From: Endotrypanum monterogeii
Lineage: Eukaryota; Euglenozoa; Kinetoplastea; Trypanosomatida; Trypanosomatidae
Assembly: GCA_000333855.2 (NCBI GenBank)
Contig: CM007343.1
Span: forward strand, 88,531-152,530
Length of the DNA: 64,000 bases
Direction of reading: 5' to 3'
Position numbers and translations under genes: made by a program
Notes under the pieces: model-generated
Databases searched by the model: none
Told to the model about the DNA's origin: nothing
The model's input: only the letters and a program-made list of their open reading frames with translations
In this document: in pieces, positions 18,788 through 28,476 of the stretch
Position numbering within the stretch: position 1 is the first letter of the stretch
How the letters are laid out: each line of letters begins with the position of its first letter

Positions 18788-19450
18788 ATGGACTCCATCA
18801 AGTCCAAGAGTGCCATGCTCATGACCAAGGGCATCATGGACTTGCGTACGGACCCGCCACGACTGATATGCACCCTTCTGCGGTATCGGCATCCGGTGAC
18901 AAAAAAAGAAGTGACACTGTATCCAGTTCCAAATATCGCCGCCCCTGCTTATTTCCAGCGCGTGCTCAACGGCGATTTGCTACAGCGCGACTTCGATAAG
19001 ATCCTCTGCGAGGACGGTCGTCTGCCCTTTCAGGCGGGCTCAGCGGGTGCTGCACGACAGCAGATGCTGCGCCGAGTGTTTCCGTTCTTCAGTATTCGAC
19101 CCGTCGTGGCGAAGGGTGAACAGTTTGACGGTATCGTGGTCCGCGACGCGCTGGAGTCCCGTATGGCGTACCAAATGGTTCTTGACGGCTACGACCCGCC
19201 GGTGGACCCGCGCGCTCGTCGCGCTGTTGAGAGGATCGACACATACCCGGATAACACACGTGTTGCTGTTCCATGGGGGGTCTACCATATGCCCTACTTC
19301 CGCTACCGCTTGGAGAAGGAAGGGTATACACCGCTGCAGTCGGAAGAGGTGGTTGTGTTTGGCCTTCAGCAAGTATTGGGTCTTTTTTTTTCCTCGGGTA
19401 TCGTAGCTTTCGCCTTGTCGTTTGTCCTATTCCGCTTGTTTTTTGGTTAG
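18788..19450 (+). CDS. Conserved-looking protein with C-terminal membrane anchor
   Basis: A 220-residue protein of unrecognised family. It is basic and globular-looking (LICTLLRYRHPVTKKEVTLYP; FPFFSIRPVVAKGEQFDG), and ends in a single hydrophobic helix (VLGLFFSSGIVAFALSFVLF) followed by RLFFG, the pattern of a tail-anchored protein. No signal peptide is seen. The first ATG in frame is at 18788; only TTG lies upstream. Codon use is like its neighbours, so it is very likely a real gene; the target membrane (ER, mitochondrial outer membrane or other) is unknown. Confidence 0.75.
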   Translation: MDSIKSKSAMLMTKGIMDLRTDPPRLICTLLRYRHPVTKKEVTLYPVPNIAAPAYFQRVLNGDLLQRDFDKILCEDGRLPFQAGSAGAARQQMLRRVFPFFSIRPVVAKGEQFDGIVVRDALESRMAYQMVLDGYDPPVDPRARRAVERIDTYPDNTRVAVPWGVYHMPYFRYRLEKEGYTPLQSEEVVVFGLQQVLGLFFSSGIVAFALSFVLFRLFFG

Positions 19451-20435
19451 TGCATGAGTGGCATATGTGCACACAGTGGGTATAATACATATATATATAT
19501 ATATATACATATATATACATATATATACATATGAGACATATGAATCCAAGGGCGATGAAGCACTGTACTGGCCAAAGAGTAATCTTTTCATGTACTCTGG
19601 ACACGCTGCTCAGTGATCCCCACCCCACCCCACCCCCGCGTATGCACGAGCAAAGCTCTGTTTTTGCCGCACCTATTCTAATCGTAGTAAGGGCGACGAG
19701 AGGAGAGGGATTACAGTAGACGAGAGTGTCGGAGTATCAGTCTGGCGTTTTGTCTTCTGCCTTTGAGACTCCTGTAGCTTATAAAGTATCATAGTTCCTG
19801 CACACACACACACACACGCACCCTTCCTTCCTTTGCCCCGGACGCCCTCCACCTCTCCTGCTGCTGGGATCGCCGTTGTCTTGCGTCGTTTCTTCTCCCC
19901 TTTCCTTTGACGACTCTTTCTTTTCCTTTTTCTTTATCTTCATATATTATACTGTATCATACTTCCAGTATGTTTGCGGGCGCCGTCATCAGCCTCTGTT
20001 AATCATCACTCCGGAAAAAAAAAAAGGACACCCACACACACACACACACACACGCGCAAAAAAAAAAAAGACGAAAAAGTCGGCGACATTAAAGCGACTG
20101 GATCACTCCGCTACCTGGAAGTCGAACCTGCGCCTCCCCCGCCCCTTTCTACATCGAGGCGTATTATTTCCTATTTTGACTGCTGTGTTCGGTTGGGTTG
20201 TTTCTTAGCTAGTTATTTTGTTTTACTTAGTGTGTACCACATTTTTTTAATTTTCCCGCTGTCCTGTGAATTGTTCAGCGTTCTACGCGTCCACGTTGTC
20301 GATCATATTTTCTGGACTTCTCGAACCCCGCCCCCACCCTCCCTTCTTTTCTCCACCCTCTACCAACAGGGTGAAACCAGCTTCGGTCGATATATATATA
20401 GATAAATTGTCGCACGAGAAGAGCTTATCACCATC
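19451..20435. other. Intergenic region, membrane-anchor gene to V-ATPase G
   Basis: It has TA-rich runs (19487-19533), short CA repeats (19802-19818, 20031-20053), two A runs (20017-20026 and 20059-20069) and an acceptor AG at 20368-20369. No gene seen. Confidence 0.7.
20368..20369 (+). promoter_or_regulatory. Probable spliced-leader acceptor for V-ATPase G
   Basis: A CCCTCCCTTCTTTTCTCCACCC-rich tract ends in CCAACAG, with AG at 20368-20369 and the ATG 67 bases downstream. Confidence 0.55.
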
Positions 20436-20762
20436 ATGCCGCCAAAGCAGGACAATGTTCAGAAACTTCTCGTTGCCGAGGAAAAGCGCAATAAGCTAAT
20501 TGCCGACGCCAAGGCGCGAAAGCAGCAGAAGGTGAAGCAGGCCAAGGCCGACGCCGAGCGTGAGGTTGCATCCTTCCGAGCTGAAAAAGAGAAGGACTAT
20601 GAGAAGTACCGTGCGCAGCAGAACAGCAGCGCCGATGCTGAGCATGCCGAGCTTGCTCGTCAGACGGACAAGGAGCTGGAGGCGCTGAAGGCACTGACAG
20701 CACAGCGGATTGATGCCGTAGCGAATATGATGACCGGTTTGATAGTGGCTGTGAGGGTGTAG
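20436..20762 (+). CDS. V-type H+-ATPase subunit G
   Basis: A 108-residue protein, close to the usual length of subunit G (yeast Vma10, 114). Subunit G forms, with subunit E, the peripheral stalks that hold the V1 sector against the membrane sector in acidic organelles. The sequence is almost wholly helical and charged: the conserved N-terminal NVQKLLVAEEKRNKLIADAKARK region (residues 7-29) is followed by KVKQAKADAEREVASFRAEKE and a shorter C-terminal helix that includes AQRIDAVANMM. The ATG at 20436 sits 67 bases after a good acceptor. Assignment is confident. Confidence 0.92.
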   Translation: MPPKQDNVQKLLVAEEKRNKLIADAKARKQQKVKQAKADAEREVASFRAEKEKDYEKYRAQQNSSADAEHAELARQTDKELEALKALTAQRIDAVANMMTGLIVAVRV

Positions 20763-22982
20763 TGGACGGAGCGCTCTGCCAGATGGAAGTACTCACAGAC
20801 CTCGACAACCTCCCCTCCTTGCCTCGCATTCTCTTCCCATTGGGAATCTTTCGCACTCCATTTGAACAAGATAAACATGCAAAAAAAAAAAGACTTACTG
20901 AACGAGCAAAGCTGGAGAGTGTTGGACTTCATGAAGGGAAGAGGGAAGGTGAACGTATCATCAACGGCACATCCACGCAGAGACGGAGGCACACAAACAC
21001 AAATGCAAATACACGCATACACGCACACTAGAGAGATTCAATCTACCTTCCCTCCCTCTCTAGTTCAACGTCGTTTCCAGGTGCTTTCCTCTTCCGCCGC
21101 TGCTGCTGTAGAGACATCTGCGGTTTTTTTTCTTTGTGTGTGTACACGTCAATGGATGACTGTAGCGCTGATTCTCCCGTTCCCTTTCTGTTCTACTTTT
21201 CTTCTCTTCCTTCGGTGTCCAACCCCCCCCTCCCCTCCCCTCTTTTGCTCTCAAATTTTATTTTCATATTTCAGGCGGTGAAAGGGTAACAGGGTTTTTT
21301 TTGTTGTTGGGCACTCTCAAGGAAATATCGATATTTTAAATCTTGTCAGATGTGGATGGTGTGTGTGTGTGTATGTACTTCGGTTCTCTTCCCCTCTCTC
21401 CCCCCTCGATGGATTTCGGGAGCCTACCCCCTTATTCTGCACCCTCGCATCTGCGTCGGCATATCTGCGTACACACTGTACGTTCATGAGTGGATGAGCT
21501 AACCAACACGGAAGAAGAAAAAAAGGGAACGTTTGCCGAGTGTTAAATGGTGAAGTCGTTTCTCTGGGAAGGAACGCTTCTGCAGCGCAACGCTTATGCA
21601 TGGGACGCATCCCTCGTAAAAAATATGTACAACGGACAAGACAAGTGGCTCCGACCTCTTGGGACTGAGGTTGATCTGATATTAACGGAGTATCTTGTAT
21701 GAAGAAAAGGTTGTAGAGATGCGCACGTGGAGTACTGGGAAAGAAGCGTGTCTCCTCTCCAGCGCAGCCTTAACATCCGTCTTCGATAAAAATACACGGG
21801 CGACACTACACTGAATGGAAGACGAGCACCTCGATCACCATTTCGTATCATTTGCCTTCTCTTTTGAACCCCTTGATGCTCAGTTTCACGTTACCCCCTC
21901 CTTTTTTTTTCGTACTCCTCCGGGTTCTTGACGATCACCTGAATGCACACACCATTCCCGGCCCTCCTCCTCCCCCCTTTTTTTTTCGATTGTCTCTGAT
22001 TTCCGAAGAACGTATAAGCATACCAACAGCAACAAAAGGCATCCGTGCCCACCCCGGCTCCGCACACACCGACCTCACCTCACACATCGGGCCACCGAAT
22101 TTCTGCTCGGACTTGCATAAAAGTTCTGCATCATTTTGACATACATCAATCTCAGCAACAGCAGTAAGCCTCTCCCTGATACTCCCCCATCCCCCATCCC
22201 CCTCTCCCCACCCATCCATCCCCCTTTACCCATCTTCCCCCATACGCGCACGGAGCAGACTTTCTCTGGTGCCTGCGCTGTGGGTTTGTTCTCGGACTGC
22301 TTCGTCCGCTTCTACTGGAACGGGTTTATTCTAAGCAGAAGACACACACACACACACAAACACAAATATATATATACTTTGGTAGATATAGAGTATGTTG
22401 TATGTCCCGGCTCTGTGATTTGTGCCTCCTTTCGTCATATTTATTTTTTTAACCCCTCAATTTTTTTAGTTTTTTTTCTTTTTTCTTAGTTGATCATCCG
22501 TTGATTCCTGGTCCTCTTTCGTGTAGTGTATGTGGCTGTTGTGGAAGGACACGCCTCATATATCTAACACACATCCTCCTCCGGTCAGGCGGACACGGTC
22601 CGCCTTTGGTCTCACCGCCCCTTGATCACCCCTTGCCTTTCACGCAGAAAAACAATAAAAAAAAAATCAACAGTATCGTTTCTCGCTGATTGAAGGAGGT
22701 CGGAAGTGGGAGGAAAGGCGTCCTTTGGTCGTGTGCGTTGCGGTTCTCGACTCGTGGACAGTTAAGGAATTAGTGGGACGACAACGGAGGAGAGTATCGA
22801 GTACGTCTCGGGTGTCTCGGTGATTCTCGCTGTCTTTCAGCCTACCTTTTTTTTTCCTCTCGTACTATTATTATATACATATCTACTATACATATCTACT
22901 ATATATATATATATATATATAATTGTATCTCTCCCCTCCTTTTCTCGCTGAAGGAGGAAAAGGTGTATACTGTTTGTCCCTA
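20763..22982. other. Gene-poor intergenic region of 2.2 kb
   Basis: It consists of A, C and T homopolymers, GT/CA short repeats (21359-21373, 22343-22360) and T-rich tracts. Near 22872-22921 an imperfect direct repeat (CATATCTACTATA twice) leads into a (TA)n run. Open frames here are low-complexity and not gene-like. Confidence 0.65.
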
Positions 22983-23888
22983 ATGCGCTCGAGTAGTCAC
23001 CCCATGACGTGTATCAAAGGTGATTCGGCCCAGAAGTCGCCCGCCGGCAAGAAGACTCACCGCGAGCGGCGACAAGCCAATCGTGGAGCGTCAGCGCCTC
23101 CGAGCGAATCCGATGACTGTCGATCCGTCGATGAAGCTGTCGATGAGTTTCTCTACGTCCATCGTAAACAACGAGTGCTCACCACGGCACTCTTCATGTG
23201 GGAGCGCGTGGCTGCTTTCAGTCCCCCGTCACAGGTAGCCGAGCTCGAGCGCGTCAGTCGAGATGTATCGGAGCACCTCAAGGAGTCCAACACCGGGACG
23301 AATCTCATGCAGCGCTATTGGAATGCGCAGTGGTGCCGCATGGTGTGGGTGGAGGGGGAACTGCCCGTCGAGAAGCGGTTCTTGGCCCCGAAGATGCTGA
23401 CGCGGAGCGAGGGCAAACGCGACTGGAAAAAAGTTTTCGTAGAGGAGTACCCGCTCTATCTGCAGCGAACATATCGCGGCGTTGGGGTCTCTAACAACGC
23501 CCTGAATGACGCAAACGTGCTGTTTTCTCGCACCGTGTTGAACCCCCAAAAATCAGCGACGGAGATGAAGCAGCTGGAGGTGCCAGCGAGTGAGACGGTG
23601 AAGGGAGGGCACCAGGGGCACAGCTCTCACGTGCCACCTGCTGGCTCGAAAATCTCTGTCACCGTCTCAGCCTCTCCTGCTCATTCCCAGAGTAACCGTG
23701 CAGCGAAGGAGGAACGCATGAAGCACGAGAAAGGCCGCCCACGGGCTGTGGAGAAGGCACCGAGTGAGCAGTACACCCGAAGCGATTATCAACAGGACTA
23801 CCGTACAGGTGATCGTAAAAACAAGCACAAGAAAGGCGCCTCCAAACGATGGTCGAATTTCGATAATTTTGGCGACTATGACTACTGA
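22983..23888 (+). CDS. Unrecognised basic protein
   Basis: A 301-residue protein not matched to a family. Residues about 40-190 look globular and helical (DEAVDEFLYVHRKQRVLTTALFMWERV; NLMQRYWNAQWCRMVWVEGE; WKKVFVEEYPLYLQRTYRG). The C-terminal third is Ser/Lys-rich, basic and ends in an aromatic acidic tail (SNFDNFGDYDY). The first ATG in frame is at 22983; another at 23004 (MTCIKGD) is possible. Codon use agrees with the neighbours. A nucleic-acid-associated role would suit the basic tail but is a guess. Confidence 0.72.
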   Translation: MRSSSHPMTCIKGDSAQKSPAGKKTHRERRQANRGASAPPSESDDCRSVDEAVDEFLYVHRKQRVLTTALFMWERVAAFSPPSQVAELERVSRDVSEHLKESNTGTNLMQRYWNAQWCRMVWVEGELPVEKRFLAPKMLTRSEGKRDWKKVFVEEYPLYLQRTYRGVGVSNNALNDANVLFSRTVLNPQKSATEMKQLEVPASETVKGGHQGHSSHVPPAGSKISVTVSASPAHSQSNRAAKEERMKHEKGRPRAVEKAPSEQYTRSDYQQDYRTGDRKNKHKKGASKRWSNFDNFGDYDY

Positions 23889-24035
23889 AGAACGATTTCT
23901 GTAGTGGTGGCCTGTGTGTGTGTGTGTTTTTCATTAGTAGATGTCGATGAGGATGACGAGGCAAAGGGCAAGAAATAAGTAGGCTGGGAGAAGAAACGAT
24001 GAGGCTCAGGAAGCAATGTCGCGGTACCGCACATC

Positions 24036-24049
24036 CCTCACTCCTTTTT

Positions 24050-24094
<45 letters not shown>

Positions 24095-24117
24095 GACTAC
24101 GATACCCCGACATCTCC
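24036..24117 (+). repeat. Duplicated (CA)n segment, copy 1
   Basis: CCTCACTCCTTTTT, a (CA)n run, and GCGACTACGATACCCCGACATCTCC. It recurs at 24377-24458 with only small differences. The two copies flank the 20-N gap, which suggests the same locus is represented on both contig ends. Confidence 0.75.
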
Positions 24118-24224
24118 TCCATCGCCTCGCTCGTACGGTACCGGACCGAAGGGTGGTAGTGGTACGGTACAGCTAGTACTTCGTTTCTCGCTGTATTAGG
24201 AAGGGAGGGTACGGAAGGTAGGGG

Positions 24225-24244
24225 NNNNNNNNNNNNNNNNNNNN
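24225..24244. other. Assembly gap (20 N)
   Basis: Twenty consecutive N, a placeholder length; the real distance is unknown and may be nil because the same sequence occurs on both sides. Confidence 0.98.
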
Positions 24245-24376
24245 GGTACGAGGGACGAAACGGGAACGGAACGGAAAAGTAAAAGTTAAAGGTACGTCGG
24301 GGTAGGGAAGGAAAACGGAAACGTAGAGGACGTCACGAAGGACGAACTACGTACGTCGGTACCGGTACCGACCACT

Positions 24377-24392
24377 ACCTCACTCCTTTTTA

Positions 24393-24436
<44 letters not shown>

Positions 24437-24458
24437 GACTAGATACCCCCGACATCTC
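24377..24458 (+). repeat. Duplicated (CA)n segment, copy 2
   Basis: Same order as copy 1: CCTCACTCCTTTTT, (CA)n, GCGACTAGATACCCCCGACATCTCC, then it continues into unique sequence toward the next gene. Confidence 0.75.
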
Positions 24459-24802
24459 CATGCAATATTGCCTTTGGGGTGGATGGGTATGCAGTCCCTG
24501 TTGAAGCAAGACGAAATGGGTCGCCACCGTTGAAAGATCTCTCCCCCCCCCTCCTCTGTGCGTCATGTACTCAAACCACAGCTTGCAACAACACAAAATG
24601 TCCCTTTCTCTTTCCCTCGCTTCCTCGCTGATATCCCCCCCCCCCATTGCCCCTGAGGACGTGGTGCCATCTAGTGGTGTGCACCGGCTCTACACTAGTT
24701 TCTTTCATTTGGTGGGCCTCGCCTGAGACAGGCACTGGAGGAATGCGCGTGTGACATGATCCTGCGCGAAATCCATACAATCATTTGACGCGGTCGAACC
24801 TG

Positions 24803-25909
24803 ATGTCTTGCATCCCCAGCCAGAACACCTTGGACGAGGTAGACCTCCTGCTCCAAGAACTGCAGCTACGCATGACACGCGCTGTCGAACTCAGTCCTCG
24901 CTTGAACGCCTCTCTCAAGGAGCCGCGCATTCTTTATTCGATACTGGCCGAATTTTTCGAGTCGCAAATCTCCTCAGCTCAACGAAGCAAAAATACGGCA
25001 CTCAGCGCAATGGATGTGATGCGCGTGTGGGCCTTCTGTCTAGCGCAGCTAACATTCTGGTCTGCGACAGATGACACCAGCAAACCCACTGTTGCCTCTG
25101 CAGCAACGAGCGAGGTGTATCACACTGAGAATCCGGGAAAGACGCTCTACGATTTCGTCCTGAACGCAGCCTCAGTGCCCCTGGAGTCACTGCAATGTGG
25201 CGCACCAGTGGTAGATGCGATCCCTCATCCTTCATCTGCCGCTGTTAGTGCGTCATCGTCGCCCACGTTGAGCGTCGAATTTGTCCACACATCTGTTTTC
25301 TCAATCATTAAATCGAGCTTCGGGGCCTTGCTGGAGTTGGCGTACGTCGCCGATCAACGCCTACGGCGCCCGTCATCATCTGGCACGATATCGGTGGTGT
25401 CACTCGCTGCCGTTACCGCGTCTCTCGTGCCGACACTAGATCGAGTACAGGCGGTGCGGCTGACGGCGCAGGTCGCCAACGACGTTTGCAATGGTCGCAT
25501 CGTCTTTAGTAACGGATCCGCGGCGCCCCCCAACTTCAGGCGCGCGGTAGGCACCCTCTTAGCTGGCGTGTGGTACACGTGGGGCACACTCGACACCACT
25601 CACGCCACAGCACTGCACTCTCTTGGGAACCGTCTTTTCCAGGAAATGTTGGCCCCCTCCTGCAGTGATGCAACGTCTGCTGCCCCACCGTGGTCCTTCA
25701 CGGTGTGGTTGCAGAGCATGCTACGGGAGAACAACGGCACTCTCCATCAACAGCTGTACGCAGAGGCGGGAACGGTGACGCCACCAGCGAAAGCGGTTAC
25801 CGACGCTGTCGACGCTGCTGCTGCACCTGTGGCCGAAGACCGCGACACGGTAACTGTAACACGGGAGGTGGCTTCGGACTTGGACTTCTGGGCTCGTCTC
25901 GCAGGTTAA
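24803..25909 (+). CDS. Unrecognised mostly helical protein
   Basis: A 368-residue protein with no family I recognise. It is rich in Ala, Ser, Leu and Thr and predicted-looking helical throughout (TLDEVDLLLQELQLRMTRAVEL; MDVMRVWAFCLAQLTFW; FRRAVGTLLAGVWYTWGTL), with short Ser/Thr/Ala linkers and a C-terminal DLDFWARLAG. No signal peptide or membrane span is convincing. The ATG at 24803 is the first in frame; upstream the frame opens with TTG. Clean length and codon use support a real gene. Confidence 0.72.
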   Translation: MSCIPSQNTLDEVDLLLQELQLRMTRAVELSPRLNASLKEPRILYSILAEFFESQISSAQRSKNTALSAMDVMRVWAFCLAQLTFWSATDDTSKPTVASAATSEVYHTENPGKTLYDFVLNAASVPLESLQCGAPVVDAIPHPSSAAVSASSSPTLSVEFVHTSVFSIIKSSFGALLELAYVADQRLRRPSSSGTISVVSLAAVTASLVPTLDRVQAVRLTAQVANDVCNGRIVFSNGSAAPPNFRRAVGTLLAGVWYTWGTLDTTHATALHSLGNRLFQEMLAPSCSDATSAAPPWSFTVWLQSMLRENNGTLHQQLYAEAGTVTPPAKAVTDAVDAAAAPVAEDRDTVTVTREVASDLDFWARLAG

Positions 25910-26563
25910 CCGGGGATCTCTTTTTTTTGTATGTGTGTGTGTACATGCGGAGCAGTTTCACTATAATTGCCCCTCGTCGCACGTTTATATACATTTTTGT
26001 CTGTGTGTGTGGGGGGAGGGGGGGGGGAAGCGCCGTTGCAGTAGCGGTGTCGCACTCCTTCTACACGCAGTCGTGCACAGGCGAATGGAAAAAGTTATCT
26101 GTATAAAACTCAGACGTATCGAACTATACTACTTTCTTCTGAGGTGCTGAGCACGCTCCGCCGCCTCCCCTACGGATGAAAACACGGACGCCCATGTTCA
26201 ACGTACACAAGAAAGTATACGTATGTATATGAACCTCTTCACGCAATAGGTCTCCCAACAATGCCTTTCAAAATGTAATACACTCGAAGGTAACGCATTG
26301 CTGGACGATGTCTAGCTTTCTGTGTGCATGTGTGCTGGGAAGGAGAGCAGAGTTGTTGCGTTTGCCCCCCTCTCCTCTCCTTCGTATTCTGTAAAACCGA
26401 GAAGCGATCCCCAAATGTTGTCAAACATCACATGATGCTAATCCCTCGGGGCTCTCCTCTTTGCCTTCCTCTGTATGCCCACCTTGATCCCCTATTGGAC
26501 TTTACACCCCTCCCCCGCTTTTCGCCCTAAGCCCCGTCTTCGATTTTGGCCGCTACTCGCAAC
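25910..26563. other. Intergenic region
   Basis: It holds a T run (25921-25928), GT repeats, a G-rich run (26009-26028) and a C/T-rich tract before 26530. No gene seen. Confidence 0.7.
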
Positions 26564-27262
26564 ATGGAGCAGCGGACGACTGAGCGGCGCTCACGCAGCA
26601 CACGCGTCATTGAGAACTTGTCGCTTCGACGCCGCTGTATGTTTCTCATGGATCATGGAATGTGGCGTGTGTGCGTCCTCGGCGTCGACGGTGACAATGT
26701 AGCAGTCGGCATCAGCGCGGCACGACTGCGCTCGTCTACTGTGGAGCTGCTCAATACACATTGCAGGCAGCTGGAGCATGTCACCGGGCCAGGAATAGAG
26801 GATATGAAACGTGCTATCAAAAACATGACTGCTGCACTGGTCAGTGCTTCATCTCTGTACTCAAGCGACTGCAAAGGATCGCCGACATCACCCTCAGCGT
26901 CAGAAACGCTTCATTGCTCCACGAGTAGCGGCGCTGCGGAGGAAAGGCTCTGCTGGACTCGATGGGAGGAGGCACTGGAGACTCTCCTTGCCCTTCTCGA
27001 GGAACAACAAGATGCAAGCTGCGAAACCGATCGGGGGGACGCAATCCGCTCGCTTCTCTGCGAACTTATTGTTCTTCTATACGGTGCCGGGAAAGCCTAC
27101 TACGCGGCGAGAAAGGAGGCAGTACTTCCTGATGCAGCGCGCGGCAAGCGATCTCGTGACCCAGCTGTCGACGACGCCGGCAGGGAACGTCATAAGATGC
27201 GCTTGACGTGGAGCGTGGCGGCCCCAGTCGCTCCCCTCTTGTATGATTTATACAGAAAATGA
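26564..27262 (+). CDS. Unrecognised protein
   Basis: A 232-residue protein with no recognised family. The N-terminus is strongly basic (RRSRSTRV, RRRC). A short globular part (FLMDHGMWRVCVLGVDGDNVAVGISAARLRSS) is followed by helical segments (VELLNTHCRQLEHV; WTRWEEALETLLALLEEQQD) and a second basic patch (RGKRSRD). Start is the ATG at 26564; the frame upstream opens only with TTG. Codon use is gene-like. Confidence 0.68.
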   Translation: MEQRTTERRSRSTRVIENLSLRRRCMFLMDHGMWRVCVLGVDGDNVAVGISAARLRSSTVELLNTHCRQLEHVTGPGIEDMKRAIKNMTAALVSASSLYSSDCKGSPTSPSASETLHCSTSSGAAEERLCWTRWEEALETLLALLEEQQDASCETDRGDAIRSLLCELIVLLYGAGKAYYAARKEAVLPDAARGKRSRDPAVDDAGRERHKMRLTWSVAAPVAPLLYDLYRK

Positions 27263-27617
27263 AAGTGCTCTACTTCGGGTGCGCACATTGAGCACTAACC
27301 GCGCAGTGGTATGCGGTCCTGCCCTACAACATGAAACAGCTGAGCAACGTCGGCACGCGTTTCCCTCTGCCCTAACAGTATATCAATATATATATATATA
27401 TATATCAATATATCAATATATATGCTGGGAAGAACAAAATGTGGGAGCGCGGGGAGGACACTATGAGTGTCGAGTAAACAGTGTCACTCGCCGACCGCGG
27501 GTGACTCTGGGAAGGGTGCCGTCCGCCACGTTGTCGAAGGTATCGGCTGCACTAGGATGAAGCACATCAGACCACTGACAGCTCTACCATCACCACAACG
27601 AGTGTCTACAAGTTGTC

Positions 27618-27938
27618 ATGCCTGACATGTTTGTCAGCGGCTGTCTCCTCATATGCATCCTCGATGGCTGTTTTCTCTTTCTGCTCAGCTGCATGTGTTT
27701 GCCGCCGCGTCGGTATCTGGTGCGCCAACACCGCATTCCTGTGTACAGCACAAGCAAGACACCTCATTCGCCAGGCAGTTGCGAGCACTGTGCAGATGTC
27801 AGAAGGCATTTTGTCTGGTATTTCCTCATGAGAGTGGAACCGCGTGTCTCGGGTCGTGAAGGGAAGGCGAGGCTATCTCTTTCTCCTACTGCAGAGAATG
27901 CGCGGAGGGGTTCAACAATTCATGGAGAAAGCGTGTGA
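27618..27938 (+). CDS. Doubtful small open frame with N-terminal hydrophobic segment
   Basis: It would encode 106 residues starting MPDMFVSGCLLICILDGCFLF, a possible signal anchor or membrane span, followed by a basic Cys/His-containing part (SCEHCADVRRHF). No family is recognised, and amino-acid use is less gene-like than the neighbours. It may be a chance frame inside the 3'-UTR of the preceding gene. Confidence 0.2.
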   Translation: MPDMFVSGCLLICILDGCFLFLLSCMCLPPRRYLVRQHRIPVYSTSKTPHSPGSCEHCADVRRHFVWYFLMRVEPRVSGREGKARLSLSPTAENARRGSTIHGESV

Positions 27939-28447
27939 AGAAGAGTAGAGGAGATGACTTATTCTCAGGGTCAAAGCTGGGCAGCGCGACCCTCGTCTTT
28001 TTTTTTGGGGGGGGAGGGAAGGGGAGGAGGCACACAGTAGCGACTCATTGATCAAATCACATTTGTATTGAGTGCACTCATTTGTTACAAGACAGCCTTC
28101 ACCTCTCCTGCCGCCTCTCGAATGCTATCAAGCGTATATGTCATCTCCCTCTCGCTGCTGCGCGCCACTTTTAGTTTGTCCGGCCCAATTGAAGTCACCA
28201 TGGAACGCACACCCTACTTCCCCCTTCCCGCAGAACTTGTGATTGCGTTTCTCTTCCACACAACGTCTCTCTTCCTCTCCTCCCCTTTTCTTTTCCGCCT
28301 CCTCCACTCGCATACATGCATCCACGCGCGGACATCTCGATATCATGTAAAATACACCTATCAGAAATACTCTCTCGGCACACACATCCTCTTCCCCTGT
28401 ACACCACCGCCACTCTCCTCCCCACCCCTTTTTCACACCTCTTTATT

Positions 28448-28449
28448 AG
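28448..28449 (+). promoter_or_regulatory. Probable spliced-leader acceptor for the alcohol dehydrogenase
   Basis: A CCCCTTTTTCACACCTCTTT tract ends in ATTAG, with AG at 28448-28449 and the ATG 28 bases downstream. Confidence 0.6.
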
Positions 28450-28476
28450 CGTATACCTCCGATTCGAGATCTCATC

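Larger units (their letters stand above)
23889..24802. other. Intergenic region with assembly gap and duplicated segment
   Basis: It contains a (CA)n run, a 20-N gap at 24225-24244, gap-edge sequence unusually rich in GTAC and ACG words, and a second (CA)n run with the same flanks. No gene seen. Confidence 0.7.
27263..28476. other. Intergenic region, 1.2 kb
   Basis: It holds a TA-rich run (27379-27423), complex 3'-UTR-like sequence (27430-27620), a possible small frame at 27618-27938, a G run (28008-28018) and a C/T-rich leader into the dehydrogenase gene with acceptor AG at 28448-28449. Confidence 0.65.
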
